Part shown: positions 29,053-38,794 of the stretch, piece after piece
Numbering within the stretch: position 1 is the stretch's first letter
Layout of the letters: every line of letters begins with the position of its first letter
NCBI RefSeq assembly: GCF_013409785.1
Contig: NZ_JACCBV010000001.1
Location: 682,001-746,000, forward strand
Origin: Microbacterium immunditiarum
GTDB lineage: Bacteria; Actinomycetota; Actinomycetes; Actinomycetales; Microbacteriaceae
DNA: 64,000 bases
Reading direction: 5' to 3'
Program-made: the position numbers and the translations under genes
Notes under the pieces: generated by a model
Database searches by the model: none
What the model was told of the DNA's origin: nothing
Seen by the model: only the letters and a program-made list of their open reading frames with translations

Positions 29053-29978
29053 CCGCCGATCACGACGTTGAGCGGGGGCTCGCCCGCGAGCATCCGGTCG
29101 ATCTGCCTGCGCACCAGACGCGCCATGCGGGGCCGCATCGCGCTGGACGCACCGCCGACGTGCGGCACGATGAGCGCACCCGGAAGGGACCACAGCGGAT
29201 GCCCCTCCGGCAGCGGCTCGGGCTCGGTCACGTCGAGCGCCGCCCGGATCCGCCCGCGGCGCACGTGGTCGACGAGCGCGCCGGCGTCGATGAGCGACCC
29301 GCGACCGACGTTCACCACGAGCGCGCCGTCGGGCAGCGCCGACAGGAACCCGTCGTCGACGATGTGCCTCGTCTCGTCGCCGCCCGGAAGCGTCAGGATC
29401 ACGATCTCGGCGTGCGGCAGCAGCGCGGGCAGCTCGTCGACGCCGTGCACGGCGACCCCGTCCTCGTCGCGCGCCCGCGACGCGACCGCCGTCACGTGCA
29501 CCTCGAACGGCGCGAGACGGACCGCGACCGCCTTGCCGATGCCGCCGTAGCCGAGGAGCAGCACGCGGCGGTCGGCGAGGCTCTCGGCGACCTCCGGAGC
29601 CCACCTGCCCTCGGCCTGCGATCGCAAGAACGACGGGATGTGCCGCTGCGCCGCCAGCGTCAGCGCGAGCGCGAGCTCCGACGTCGACGTCTCGTGCACG
29701 CTCGACGCATTCGCGAAGACGAGCCCGCGGGGCAGCCGCTGCTCGATGCCGTCGAACCCGATCGACTGCCCCTGCACGAGCCCCACGTCGACGGCCTCGA
29801 GGTGGTGCAGCGTGCGGCCGACGCTCATGTACGGAGGCACCACGATGTCGAGGCGCTCGCGCGGCGCGGCATCCGACATGTCCCACACGATCACGTCGAC
29901 TCCCTCGGGCAGGTCGCCGAGCGAAGCGGCGAAGTCGGCGGTCGGGACGGTGACGGTCAGACGGATGCCACGGCTCAC
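29049..29978 (-). CDS. D-isomer-specific 2-hydroxyacid dehydrogenase
   Basis: About 309 residues from GTG 29978. An NAD(P)H-linked dehydrogenase of 2-hydroxy acids. The cofactor loop is VLLLGYGGIGKAVAVRL (about 146-162); VVNVGRGSLIDAGALV and a late IVPHVGG carry the catalytic Arg and His region. The start is fixed by TAGCGT (29986-29991) lying 7 nt upstream; the GGAGGG between them is too close to act as a ribosome binding site. Substrate (for example glyoxylate/hydroxypyruvate or a D-lactate analogue) is not predictable. Confidence 0.9.
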   Translation of the reverse strand: MSRGIRLTVTVPTADFAASLGDLPEGVDVIVWDMSDAAPRERLDIVVPPYMSVGRTLHHLEAVDVGLVQGQSIGFDGIEQRLPRGLVFANASSVHETSTSELALALTLAAQRHIPSFLRSQAEGRWAPEVAESLADRRVLLLGYGGIGKAVAVRLAPFEVHVTAVASRARDEDGVAVHGVDELPALLPHAEIVILTLPGGDETRHIVDDGFLSALPDGALVVNVGRGSLIDAGALVDHVRRGRIRAALDVTEPEPLPEGHPLWSLPGALIVPHVGGASSAMRPRMARLVRRQIDRMLAGEPPLNVVIGG

Positions 29979-30085
29979 GCCCTCCACGCTAGCCGCGCCG
30001 CCCCGGGCGTCGGCGCGGCTGCCCACTCCGCGGAAAGCTCCGGGCGTATCGTCGGAGCCGTACCGCAACGAGGCGAGGAGGATCC

Positions 30086-30517
30086 ATGATTCCCGAGATC
30101 AACTACTGGGCTGTGCTGCTGGCTACGCTCTCGGCCATGGTCGTGGGTTCGATCTGGTACACGCCGAAGGTGTTCGGGGCTCGGTGGATGAGACTCGCGA
30201 AGGTCACCCCCGCCCAGACGAACGTGGGCGCGTGGGTGCCGATCGTCGTCGCGATCGTGCTGTCGTTCCTGCTCGCGTGGGTGCTCGCGGGAGCGGTCAC
30301 GATCGCGTGGCAGTTCTATGGAGGCGGGTACTTCTGGGCGGCGATCGTGACGTCCGTGACGCTGTGGGCGGGTTTCACCGCGGGACGGATCATCGTGCAC
30401 GACGTCTTCGAGGGACGGCCGTCGAACCTCACGGTGCTCAATATCGCGCACGAGCTCGTCACGGTGCTCGTGATGGCCATCATCATCGGGGTGTGGCCCC
30501 CGGCCGGGACGGTCTGA
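30086..30517 (+). CDS. DUF1761 family membrane protein
   Basis: 143 residues with four hydrophobic segments (about 6-26, 53-78, 84-104 and 118-138). It begins IPEINYWAVLLATLSAMVVGSIWYTPKVFG, the family's signature, where WYTPKVFG is the conserved loop. Function is unknown. GGCGAGGAGG lies just before the ATG and TATCGT near 30046 is a plausible -10, so this gene has a normal leader. It converges with purQ with 7 nt between. Confidence 0.88.
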   Translation: MIPEINYWAVLLATLSAMVVGSIWYTPKVFGARWMRLAKVTPAQTNVGAWVPIVVAIVLSFLLAWVLAGAVTIAWQFYGGGYFWAAIVTSVTLWAGFTAGRIIVHDVFEGRPSNLTVLNIAHELVTVLVMAIIIGVWPPAGTV

Positions 30518-30524
30518 CGCGGGC

Positions 30525-31228
<704 letters not shown>

Positions 31229-31232
<4 letters not shown>

Positions 31233-31477
31233 TCGACGACCTCGATGCCGACGACGTCTTCGATGACGGAGTTCGAGAGGATCTCATCCGCGATGCGGCG
31301 CGCGGCCGCGAGCGTGTCCTCGCCGACCTCGCCGTCCACGGTGAGCTCGAAGCGCTTGCCGATGCGGACGCCGTTGAACTCCGAGACGCCCAGCCGCTGG
31401 AGGGCGCCGGCGACGGCCTTCCCCTGCGGGTCGAGCAGCTCGGCCTTGGGCATGACGTCGACGACGATGGTGGGCAT
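31229..31477 (-). CDS. purS: phosphoribosylformylglycinamidine synthase subunit PurS
   Basis: 82 residues, the standard PurS length. It forms a dimer that bridges PurL and PurQ and helps channel ammonia. [22 protein letters not shown] and [16 protein letters not shown] are family motifs. The start at 31477 is chosen for its CGGAGG ribosome binding site; the frame open to 31822 crosses a repeat and the CebR operator region and is rejected. A TAGACT -10 candidate lies on the minus strand near 31574-31579. Confidence 0.95.
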
Positions 31478-31511
31478 GTGGTCCTCCGAGCGGCCGGGGC
31501 CGCCAGCTATC

Positions 31512-31550
31512 GGTCGTTGAGCGACGAGCGCAGCGAGGAGTCGAGACGCC
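31512..31550. repeat. GAGCG-AGCGCAGCGAG type dispersed repeat
   Basis: A GGTCGTTGAGCGACGAGCGC stretch followed by AGCGAGGAGTCGAGACGCC. This kind of GAGCGnnCGCAGCGAG word is a familiar intergenic repeat in Microbacteriaceae; a relative in reverse is at 58405. It lies in the 31478-31834 gap in the purS leader region. Confidence 0.55.
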
Positions 31551-31691
31551 GGATGTCGCGGGAGGGGTCGCTCCCAGTCTAGGCGACCGCGCGGTGGGCT
31601 CCCTCCTGCGTGACGCGAGGGCGCGACATCCGCTCCGCGCCCTCGACCGACGCGGTCGTGGCTTGACCGTGACGAAACCGTGACCAAGTCG

Positions 31692-31760
31692 TGGGAGCGC
31701 TCCCTTGACTTTCGTGGGAGCGTTCTCATACGGTCATGGTGTCTGCTGGGAACGCTCCCA
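31692..31760 (+). promoter_or_regulatory. CebR-type operators and promoter of cebEFG-bgl
   Basis: Three copies of the TGGGAGCGCTCCCA box: TGGGAGCGCTCCCT (31692-31705), TGGGAGCGTTCTCA (31715-31728) and TGGGAACGCTCCCA (31747-31760). The promoter is TTGACT (31705-31710), 18 nt, TACGGT (31729-31734). The first box touches the -35, the second fills the spacer and the third lies just past the transcription start. This is the box bound by Streptomyces CebR. Confidence 0.92.
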
Positions 31761-31834
31761 CGCGACGCACCCGGGTTCCGGCGCTGCCGGTACCGATCAC
31801 CTGCAACACACCCTGACAACACAAAGGAGTGACA

Positions 31835-33103
31835 GTGAACTCACGTGCCTTCCGCCGGGGCGCTGTGGCGGTTGCGGCCATCTCGGCCTCCGCCATCGTG
31901 CTGGCCGGCTGCGCGGGGAGCGGCGGCGGAACGCCGTCCTCCGACGACAACGGCGAGGTCACCCTGACCCTCGCGACCTTCAACGACTTCGGCTACACGG
32001 ACGAGCTCCTCGCCGAGTTCACCGAGGAGACGGGCATCGAGGTCGTGCACAACAAGGCGGCCACCTCGAACGACGCTCGCGCCAACTTCTTCCAGAAGCT
32101 CGGCAAGTCGGGTCTCGCCGACGTCGAGGCGGTCGAGATCGACTGGTTCGCCGAGATGATGCAGTACGCGGACCTGCTCGCGCCCGCCGGCGACGACGTC
32201 AAGGGCCGCTGGCTCGACTGGAAGGAAGCCGCCGCGACGGACGCGGACGGCAACCTCGTCGCCTACGGCACCGACGTCGGCCCGCAGGGCATCTGCTACC
32301 GCGCCGACCTGTTCGAGGCCGCCGGCCTGCCGACCGACCGTGAGGCCGTCGGCGAGCTGTTCCCGACGTGGGACGCGTTCTTCGACGTCGCCGACCAGTA
32401 CAAGGAGGCGACAGGCAAGCCGTTCATCGACTCGGCCAACGCGGTGCTCCAGGGCATCATGAACCAGATCGAGTACACCTACGAGGAGCCGGACGGCAAC
32501 ATCATCGCGACCGACAACCCCGACGTGCGGGAGTCGTACGACACGGTCGTCGACCGTGCCGTCCCGGTCGCGGCCTACGCCGGCCAGTGGAGCGAGGACT
32601 GGTTCGCGTCGCTCGCGAGCGGCGAGTTCGCCACCATGCTGTGCCCGGGCTGGATGCTCGGCGTCATCTCGGGCAACGCGCCCGACACGACCGGCTGGGA
32701 CATCGCCGATGCCTTCCCGGGCGGCGGCGGCAACTGGGGCGGCTCGTACCTGGTCGTGCCCGCCAACGGCGAGAACGTCGAGGCGGCGTCGCAGCTCGCG
32801 GCGTGGCTGACCTCGCCCGAGACGCAGATGAAGGCGTTCGCCAACGCGGGCACCTTCCCGAGCCAGGTCGAGGCGCTCGAGAGCTCTGAGCTGGCGGCGG
32901 CGACGAACGAGTACTTCAACAACGCGCCCACGGGTGAGATCCTCACCAACCGCGCGAACGCGATCACGGTCGCGCCGTTCAAGGGCCCGAAGTACTTCCA
33001 GTACCACGACGCCCTTCAGAACGCTGTGACCCGAGTCTTCGACGGCCTCGAAGACAAGGAGACCAGCTGGGACAACTGGGTGACCGAGGTTTCGGCCTTC
33101 TGA
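31835..33103 (+). CDS. cebE: sugar-binding lipoprotein of a CebE-type ABC importer
   Basis: About 422 residues. The signal peptide ends in a lipobox, IVLAGC with Cys26, so the mature protein is tethered to the outer face of the membrane. It has the extracellular solute-binding family 1 fold: VTLTLATFNDFGYTDELL at the start, GYT-like strands, and AAWLTSPETQMKAF late. GTG 31835 is preferred to 31829 because AAGGAG lies 6 nt upstream. Preceded by three CebR-type boxes and followed by two permeases and a beta-glucosidase, so cellobiose or a similar beta-glucoside is the likely ligand. Confidence 0.9.
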   Translation: MNSRAFRRGAVAVAAISASAIVLAGCAGSGGGTPSSDDNGEVTLTLATFNDFGYTDELLAEFTEETGIEVVHNKAATSNDARANFFQKLGKSGLADVEAVEIDWFAEMMQYADLLAPAGDDVKGRWLDWKEAAATDADGNLVAYGTDVGPQGICYRADLFEAAGLPTDREAVGELFPTWDAFFDVADQYKEATGKPFIDSANAVLQGIMNQIEYTYEEPDGNIIATDNPDVRESYDTVVDRAVPVAAYAGQWSEDWFASLASGEFATMLCPGWMLGVISGNAPDTTGWDIADAFPGGGGNWGGSYLVVPANGENVEAASQLAAWLTSPETQMKAFANAGTFPSQVEALESSELAAATNEYFNNAPTGEILTNRANAITVAPFKGPKYFQYHDALQNAVTRVFDGLEDKETSWDNWVTEVSAF

Positions 33104-33173
33104 CACCCGACGGGGTGCGGGCGGCCGACCCCGCCCGCACCCCGCTCCTGCACCAGACCCGAGAAGGACGAAC

Positions 33174-34223
33174 GTGACCACCACCGCATCGCGGCCGGAG
33201 ACGCGCGCGCAGACTCCGGAAGAACCTCGTCAGCCCCGCGTGATCTCGTTCTCGCACCGGCTGAGCAAGTGGGATCTGAAGATCTCCCCCTATCTGTACA
33301 TCTCGCCGTTCTTCATCATGTTCGCGATCGTCGGCCTGTTCCCGATCGCCTACACGGCCGTGATCTCGTTCATGGACTGGGATCTGGTGCGCAACTCGGG
33401 CACCTTCATCGGCTTCGACCAGTACATCTGGATCCTCACGCAGCCTCACTTCTGGACGGCGCTGCGCAACACCTTCAGCATCTTCCTGCTGTCGAGCATT
33501 CCGCAGCTGATCCTCGCGATCTTCATTGCCGCGGTGCTCGACCGCAACATCCGCGCCAAGACCTTCTGGCGAATGAGCGTCCTGCTCCCCTTCGTCGTCG
33601 CTCCCGTCGCGGTCGGCCTCATCTTCACAGCGATCTTCGCCGACAACTTCGGACTCGTGAACACGTGGCTCGGAAACCTGGGCCTGCCGGGCATTCAGTG
33701 GCACAAGGACCCGTTCTGGAGTCACGTCGCGATCGCGACCATGGTCAACTACCGCTGGACCGGCTACAACGCGCTGATCCTGCTCGCCGCGATGCAGGCC
33801 GTGAACCGCGACTACTACGAGGCGGCGACCGTCGACGGCGCCGGCCCGGTGCGGCAGTTCTTCAGCATCACGATGCCGTCGCTGCGTCCGACGCTCATCT
33901 TCGTCATCATCACGTCGACGATCGGCGGCCTGCAGATCTTCGACGAGCCGCGCGTGTTCGACCAGTTCGGCCGAGGCGGCGCGGGCCAGCAGTGGCTCAC
34001 GATCACGCTGTACCTGTACGACATCGGCTGGGGTCAGTGGAACTTCGGCCGCGCGGCGGCGATGGCCTGGATCCTGTTCGTCATCATCCTGCTCATCGGC
34101 CTCGTCAACCTGCTCATCACCCGCTCGCTCGTTCGAGACGAGGGTCTGCGCCGTGAGCTGACCAAGCGACAGGAGAAGGAGCTTGCGAGACAGGCGAAGA
34201 AGGACCTGAAGGAGGCCGTGTGA
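33174..34223 (+). CDS. cebF: sugar ABC importer permease, MalF/CebF type
   Basis: 349 residues with six predicted helices (first at about 42-66, last near 300-322). The cytoplasmic EAA loop reads YYEAATVDGAGPVRQFFSITMPSLRP (about 219-244), the site that docks the ATPase. GAAGGA precedes the GTG start. It lies 70 nt after cebE and overlaps cebG by one base (TGATG). No ATPase gene is present, as in Streptomyces, where a shared MsiK ATPase serves several sugar importers; that partner is inferred, not seen. Confidence 0.93.
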   Translation: MTTTASRPETRAQTPEEPRQPRVISFSHRLSKWDLKISPYLYISPFFIMFAIVGLFPIAYTAVISFMDWDLVRNSGTFIGFDQYIWILTQPHFWTALRNTFSIFLLSSIPQLILAIFIAAVLDRNIRAKTFWRMSVLLPFVVAPVAVGLIFTAIFADNFGLVNTWLGNLGLPGIQWHKDPFWSHVAIATMVNYRWTGYNALILLAAMQAVNRDYYEAATVDGAGPVRQFFSITMPSLRPTLIFVIITSTIGGLQIFDEPRVFDQFGRGGAGQQWLTITLYLYDIGWGQWNFGRAAAMAWILFVIILLIGLVNLLITRSLVRDEGLRRELTKRQEKELARQAKKDLKEAV

Positions 34224-35140
34224 TGAGCACGCTCGGAACGCCCACGCCTCTCGCCGTGGTCGAGGAGAACATCCCCAACGAGAAGCAGCGCCGTCGCGGC
34301 GCGCGCACGATCCGCATCCGCGGCTCGCGCCCCGGCTGGATCGTCTATGCACTGCTGACCGTCGTCTTCGCCACGGGCGCGTTCCCGCTGTGGTGGTCGT
34401 TCGTCATCGGCTCGGGCGACGCGTCGTCGCTGCGGCGGCCGTTCACGTGGATCCCCGGCGGCAACTTCTGGACGAACGCGGCATCCGTCGTGACCAACCC
34501 GGCCGTCAACTTCTGGCCGGCGCTGTGGAACTCGATCTACAGCTCGTTCCTCATCGCCGCCGCGGTCGTCATCACGTCGACGCTCGCCGGGTGGGCGTTC
34601 GCGAAGCTGAAGTTCCACGGCGGCGCGGCCCTCCTCGTGTTCGTCGTCGCGACGATGGCCGTTCCTCAGCAGCTCGGCGTCGTGCCGCTGTACATCCTGT
34701 TCGCCGAGCTCGGCTGGACCGGCCAGATCGGGGCGATCATCATTCCCGCCCTCACGAGCGCGTTCGGCGTGTTCTGGATGACGCAGTATCTGCGACAGGC
34801 CGTGCCCGACGAGCTCATCGAGGCGGCGCGTGTCGACGGCGCGTCGATGCTGCGGACGTTCTGGACGGTCGGCGTCACCGCGGCGCGACCCGCCGCAGCG
34901 ATGCTGTTCCTCTTCACGTTCGTGGGCGCGTGGAACAACTTCTTCTGGCCGTTCATCGTGCTGGACCGGCAGAACCCGACGCTTCCCGTCGCGCTCTCGC
35001 TGCTCCAGTCCAACTACTTCGTCGACTACTCGATCGTGCTCGCCGGGGTGATCCTCGCCACGATTCCGCTCCTGCTGCTGTTCATCTTCGCCGGAAAGCA
35101 GCTGGTCAGCGGCATCATGGCAGGTGCTGTCAAGGGCTGA
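34223..35140 (+). CDS. cebG: sugar ABC importer permease, MalG/CebG type
   Basis: 305 residues with six helices. The EAA loop is ELIEAARVDGASMLRTFWTVGVTAARP (about 195-221). A Lys/Arg-rich N-terminus precedes the first helix at about residue 35-60. ATG 34223 overlaps the cebF stop codon. It forms the membrane channel with CebF. The next gene starts 35 nt downstream, so the operon continues into the beta-glucosidase. Confidence 0.93.
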   Translation: MSTLGTPTPLAVVEENIPNEKQRRRGARTIRIRGSRPGWIVYALLTVVFATGAFPLWWSFVIGSGDASSLRRPFTWIPGGNFWTNAASVVTNPAVNFWPALWNSIYSSFLIAAAVVITSTLAGWAFAKLKFHGGAALLVFVVATMAVPQQLGVVPLYILFAELGWTGQIGAIIIPALTSAFGVFWMTQYLRQAVPDELIEAARVDGASMLRTFWTVGVTAARPAAAMLFLFTFVGAWNNFFWPFIVLDRQNPTLPVALSLLQSNYFVDYSIVLAGVILATIPLLLLFIFAGKQLVSGIMAGAVKG

Positions 35141-35175
35141 ATCGCAGAGCGCACTCACCGATACTGAGGACACAC

Positions 35176-36672
35176 ATGACCATCGAGTTCCAGGAAGACT
35201 CCGCTCCCATGACCGAGACCGAGCGACGCGCGTTCCCCGACGGCTTCCTCTTCGGCGCGGCGACCGCGGCGTTCCAGATCGAGGGGGCGGCGTTCGAGGA
35301 CGGCCGACGGGCTTCGATCTGGGACGCTTTCTGCCGGGTGCCGGGCGCCGTGATCAACGGCGACAACGGCGACGTCGCGTGCGACCACTATCACCTCTAC
35401 CGCGACGACGTCGCGCTCATGAAGCGCATGGGGCTGCAGACGTACCGATTCTCGACGTCGTGGTCGCGCGTGCGCCCGGACGGCGGACCCATCAACCCGG
35501 CCGGCCTGGACTTCTACAAGCGTCTCGTCGACGAGCTGCTCGACGCGGACATCCTCCCGTGGCTCACGCTCTACCACTGGGATCTGCCCCAGGCGCTCCA
35601 GGACCGCGGCGGCTGGACCGTGCGCGAGACGGCGGACCTGTTCACGGAGTACGCGCTCGACATGCACGACGCGCTCGGCGACCGCGTGAAGGTGTGGACG
35701 ACGCTGAACGAGCCGTGGTGCTCGTCGTTCCTCAGCTACACCGCGGGCATCCACGCGCCCGGTCATTACAGCGTGACCGAAGGCGTGCTCGCGGCGCACC
35801 ACCTGCTGCTGGGCCACGGCCAGGTCATCCGCGAGCTCCGCGCGCGCGACGCGTCGCTCGACCTGGGGGTCACCCTCAATCTCACGGTCGCAGACCCGGT
35901 CGACCCGAGCGATCCCGCCGACCTCGACGCCGCGCGACGGATCGACGGGCAGTTCAACCGGTGGTTCCTCGACCCGATCTTCCGGGGCGAGTACCCGGCC
36001 GACGTCGTCGACGACATCCGCGCCGTGCACCCCGAGGCGATCGCCGCCCTCGATGAGGCGACGAGGCCGGGTGACCTCGAGACGATCTCGACGCCCATCG
36101 CGACGCTCGGCGTGAACTACTACCACGGCGAGTACGTCAGCGGTCACCCGGCGACCGACGAGGTCACGGGCGGTGACGCGCCGACCGATCGCCGCGCCGA
36201 GTCCCCGTTCCCCGCCGCCGCCGAGGTCCACTGGCACGATCGCGGCCTGCCGCGCACGCCGATGCACTGGGAGGTGCAGCCGGAGGGGCTGACCCGCCTG
36301 CTCGCCCGCGTCCACGAGGAGTACTCCGCGTCGGCCGGTGTCGCGCTGTATGTCACAGAGAACGGCGCCGCCTACGACGACGTCGTGGTCGAGCGCGACG
36401 GCGAGAAGTTGGTCCCCGACACCGAGCGCACCGAGTTCGTGCGGTCGCACCTGGCCGCGACGCTCGACGCCATCGACCGGGGCGTCGACGTGAGGGGATA
36501 CTTCTACTGGTCGCTGCTCGACAACTTCGAGTGGGCATGGGGGTACGAGAAGCGCTTCGGCATCGTGCGCGTGGACTACGACACGCAGGAACGCACGGTG
36601 AAGGAGAGTGGCCGGCTGTACAGCCGCATCATCGCCCAGCGCGCCCTCGAGGCGCAGAGCACGGCAGACTGA
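35176..36672 (+). CDS. bglC: GH1 beta-glucosidase
   Basis: 498 residues from ATG 35176 with GAGGA upstream. A retaining beta-glucosidase that would split cellobiose or other beta-glucosides delivered by the cebEFG importer. Acid/base E179 lies in TLNEPW and nucleophile E395 in VTENGAAYDD; FLFGAATAAFQIEG and RFSTSWSRVRPDG are N-terminal GH1 signatures, and YFYWSLLDNFEWAWGYEKRFG the C-terminal one. No signal peptide. It is the fourth gene of the CebR-boxed operon. The symbol follows the Streptomyces cebEFG-bglC arrangement. Confidence 0.93.
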   Translation: MTIEFQEDSAPMTETERRAFPDGFLFGAATAAFQIEGAAFEDGRRASIWDAFCRVPGAVINGDNGDVACDHYHLYRDDVALMKRMGLQTYRFSTSWSRVRPDGGPINPAGLDFYKRLVDELLDADILPWLTLYHWDLPQALQDRGGWTVRETADLFTEYALDMHDALGDRVKVWTTLNEPWCSSFLSYTAGIHAPGHYSVTEGVLAAHHLLLGHGQVIRELRARDASLDLGVTLNLTVADPVDPSDPADLDAARRIDGQFNRWFLDPIFRGEYPADVVDDIRAVHPEAIAALDEATRPGDLETISTPIATLGVNYYHGEYVSGHPATDEVTGGDAPTDRRAESPFPAAAEVHWHDRGLPRTPMHWEVQPEGLTRLLARVHEEYSASAGVALYVTENGAAYDDVVVERDGEKLVPDTERTEFVRSHLAATLDAIDRGVDVRGYFYWSLLDNFEWAWGYEKRFGIVRVDYDTQERTVKESGRLYSRIIAQRALEAQSTAD

Positions 36673-36709
36673 GTCCTCTGGGTCTTCCGAGCACGAAGGG
36701 CGGGGTTCG

Positions 36710-37723
36710 ATGAGCACCGAGATCGCGCGCGGGCCCGTCACGATCGAGGAGGTCGCGGCGGCCGCCGGCGTCTCGCGCTCGACCGTGTCGCGGGTCGTCA
36801 ACGGTTCGACTGCGGTGAGTCCGGCTGCCCTTGAGGCAGTGCGCCGCGCGATCGCAGAACTGAACTACGTGCCCAACCGCGCCGCCCGCTCCCTCGCGAG
36901 CCGCCAGACGCACGCGATCGCGCTCGTGGTCCCGGAAGACACGACGCGGTTCTTCGGAGACCCGTTCTTCGCGGCGATCGTGTCGGGCATCAACGCGCGC
37001 CTGAGCCGCTCGGACTACGTGCTGAACCTCTTCATCGCGAGCGACGACCCCGGCGACAAGACCACGAGCTACGTGCGCAGCGGCGCGGTCGACGGCGCGA
37101 TCATCGTGTCGCACCACACGAGCGACTCGTTCATCGACCGCATCGTGAGCAGCGTGCCCGTCGTGTACGGCGGTCGGCCCGTGCGCGAGCGCGCGAACGA
37201 CCACTACGTGGACGTGGACAACACCGCGGGCGGCCGCCACGCGACGGAGTACCTCATCGGCAAGGGCTACACGCGCATCGCGACGATCACCGGGCCGCTC
37301 ACGATGCCCGCAGGCATCGACCGGCTCGAGGGGTTCCGCGCCGCGCTCGCCGCCGCCGGCCTCGACGAGGTCGCGGTCGAGGACGGCGACTTCACCGCCG
37401 ACGGCGGCGCGGAGGCGATGCAGCGCATCCTCGACTCAGGAGAGCGCCCCGACGCGATCTTCATCGCCAGCGACCTCATGGCCCGCGGAGCGCTCGAGAT
37501 CCTGCACCGCGCCGGCGTCCGCGTGCCCGAAGACATCGCGATCATCGGCTTCGACGACTCCCCCGTCGCGACGAGCGTGACGCCGACGCTCACGACCGTG
37601 CGCCAGCCGTCGTTCGAGCAGGGCAAGCGCATGGCGAGCGCGCTGCTCGAGCTGCTCTCGGGCGGCAACCCGCCTCACGCGCAGGTGCTCGCGACCGAGC
37701 TCATCGTGCGCGAGTCGGCCTGA
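36710..37723 (+). CDS. cebR: LacI family repressor, probable CebR
   Basis: 337 residues from ATG 36710. The headpiece is VTIEEVAAAAGVSRSTVSRVVNGSTAVSP, followed by a periplasmic-binding-like core (IALVVPEDTTRFFGDPFFA, IFIASDLMARGALEIL, IAIIGFDDSPVATSVTPTLTTV). It lies 37 nt after bglC on the same strand, so it closes the operon; in Streptomyces cebR is instead divergent from cebE. The TGGGAGCGCTCCCA boxes at 31692-31760 are its expected targets, which would make it autoregulated through the operon promoter. I see no box of its own at 36673-36709. Confidence 0.9.
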   Translation: MSTEIARGPVTIEEVAAAAGVSRSTVSRVVNGSTAVSPAALEAVRRAIAELNYVPNRAARSLASRQTHAIALVVPEDTTRFFGDPFFAAIVSGINARLSRSDYVLNLFIASDDPGDKTTSYVRSGAVDGAIIVSHHTSDSFIDRIVSSVPVVYGGRPVRERANDHYVDVDNTAGGRHATEYLIGKGYTRIATITGPLTMPAGIDRLEGFRAALAAAGLDEVAVEDGDFTADGGAEAMQRILDSGERPDAIFIASDLMARGALEILHRAGVRVPEDIAIIGFDDSPVATSVTPTLTTVRQPSFEQGKRMASALLELLSGGNPPHAQVLATELIVRESA

Positions 37724-37746
37724 CGCACCACCGGGTTCGTACGGGA

Positions 37747-38631
37747 TCAGCGGCCCGGCGCGGTCGCGAGGATCGCGTTGTTCCACGGGTCGTCGAACGC
37801 GAGCGTGCGCCCGTCGTCGCGGACCGGGAACCCGTGGTGCTTCAGCCGCTCCTCGAGCGCGCCGAGCGTGTCGGCGTCGGGCAGGTCGAGGTCGACGCGG
37901 CCGAGGCCGAGGCCGGGCATGCGGGGGCCGGCACCGCGCGAGTTCCACACGTTCATCGCCATGTGGTGGTGGTAGCCGCCGGCGCTCACGAAGATCGCCT
38001 GATTGCCGAGCGACGCCGTCTCGTCGAAGCCGAGAGCGTCGACGTAGAACGCGCGCGCGGTCGCGACATCGCCGACCGAGAGATGGACATGACCGACGGA
38101 TGCCGCGTCCCCGGCGGTCGCGCCGAGCACGGCCTCTTCCGTGAGGTGCTCGTCCAGGAACGCGATCGGGTCGAGGAACAGGGTCGCCATCTCGACCTGC
38201 CCGTGGATCCAGGACCACTCGGTGCGGTCGCGGTCCCAGTACAGCTCGATGCCGTTCCCCTCCGGGTCGGTGAAATAGAAGGCCTGGCTCACGAGGTGGT
38301 CCGCCGACCCCGCGAACGTGCCCGGCGCGTGACGCGCGACCGAGTAGAGCGCCGCCGCGAGCGCCGCCTGCGTCTCGAAGAGGATCGCCGTGTGGTACAG
38401 ACCCGCCGAGCCCGGAGTGGCGTGGCGAAGTCCCGGCTCGTGCTTCAGCACGACGATCGGGCGGCCCGCACGACCAAGCGTCACCGTGTCACCGTCAGCG
38501 GCGAGCACCTGCAGCGTCACGACGTCGCGGTAGTAGCGCGTCATGCCGTCGAGGTCGCCCACGAGGAGTGTCACCGGGCCCATCGCCGTGTCGGCGGCGA
38601 GGCGGTCGGAAGTCGCGAGCCTCTTATGCAT
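37747..38631 (-). CDS. VOC family two-domain protein (CatE-like extradiol dioxygenase)
   Basis: 294 residues with two vicinal-oxygen-chelate modules, about 14-125 and 160-285. The first has TLLVGDLDGMTRYYRDVVTLQV and ends DPEGNGIELYWDRDRTEW; the second has HVHLSVGDVATARAFYVDALGF and YHHHMAMNVWNSRG. The plan matches Bacillus CatE-type catechol-2,3-dioxygenases, which need Fe(II), with candidate ligands in the HVHLSV, YHHH and GNGIE segments. Several metal positions are only inferred. A TATCC box ends about 5-6 nt before ATG 38631, so this start may also be leaderless. No aromatic-degradation genes are nearby. Confidence 0.8.
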   Translation of the reverse strand: MHKRLATSDRLAADTAMGPVTLLVGDLDGMTRYYRDVVTLQVLAADGDTVTLGRAGRPIVVLKHEPGLRHATPGSAGLYHTAILFETQAALAAALYSVARHAPGTFAGSADHLVSQAFYFTDPEGNGIELYWDRDRTEWSWIHGQVEMATLFLDPIAFLDEHLTEEAVLGATAGDAASVGHVHLSVGDVATARAFYVDALGFDETASLGNQAIFVSAGGYHHHMAMNVWNSRGAGPRMPGLGLGRVDLDLPDADTLGALEERLKHHGFPVRDDGRTLAFDDPWNNAILATAPGR

Positions 38632-38691
38632 GTGAATGGATAACGCGGGGCATCCGGTGTTTCATTCCCGCCCCGGTGAAATCATGCTCGC

Positions 38692-38772
38692 CGAGTGCAC
38701 GACATCGCGTCGAGCGCACGACCTGCCGACGCGGCGAAGTCGTGCACTCGACGGCATGCCGTGCACTCGGCG
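38692..38772. repeat. four-armed GTGCACTCG repeat, copy 3
   Basis: Forward CGAGTGCACGAC (38692-38703) and CGAGCGCACGAC (38711-38722); reversed GTCGTGCACTCG (38739-38750) and CGTGCACTCGGCG (38760-38772). This is the best preserved of the three copies. It lies between the uracil permease stop and the VOC start. Confidence 0.82.
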
Positions 38773-38794
38773 AAAGGGCGCAAGAGGGTGGCGG

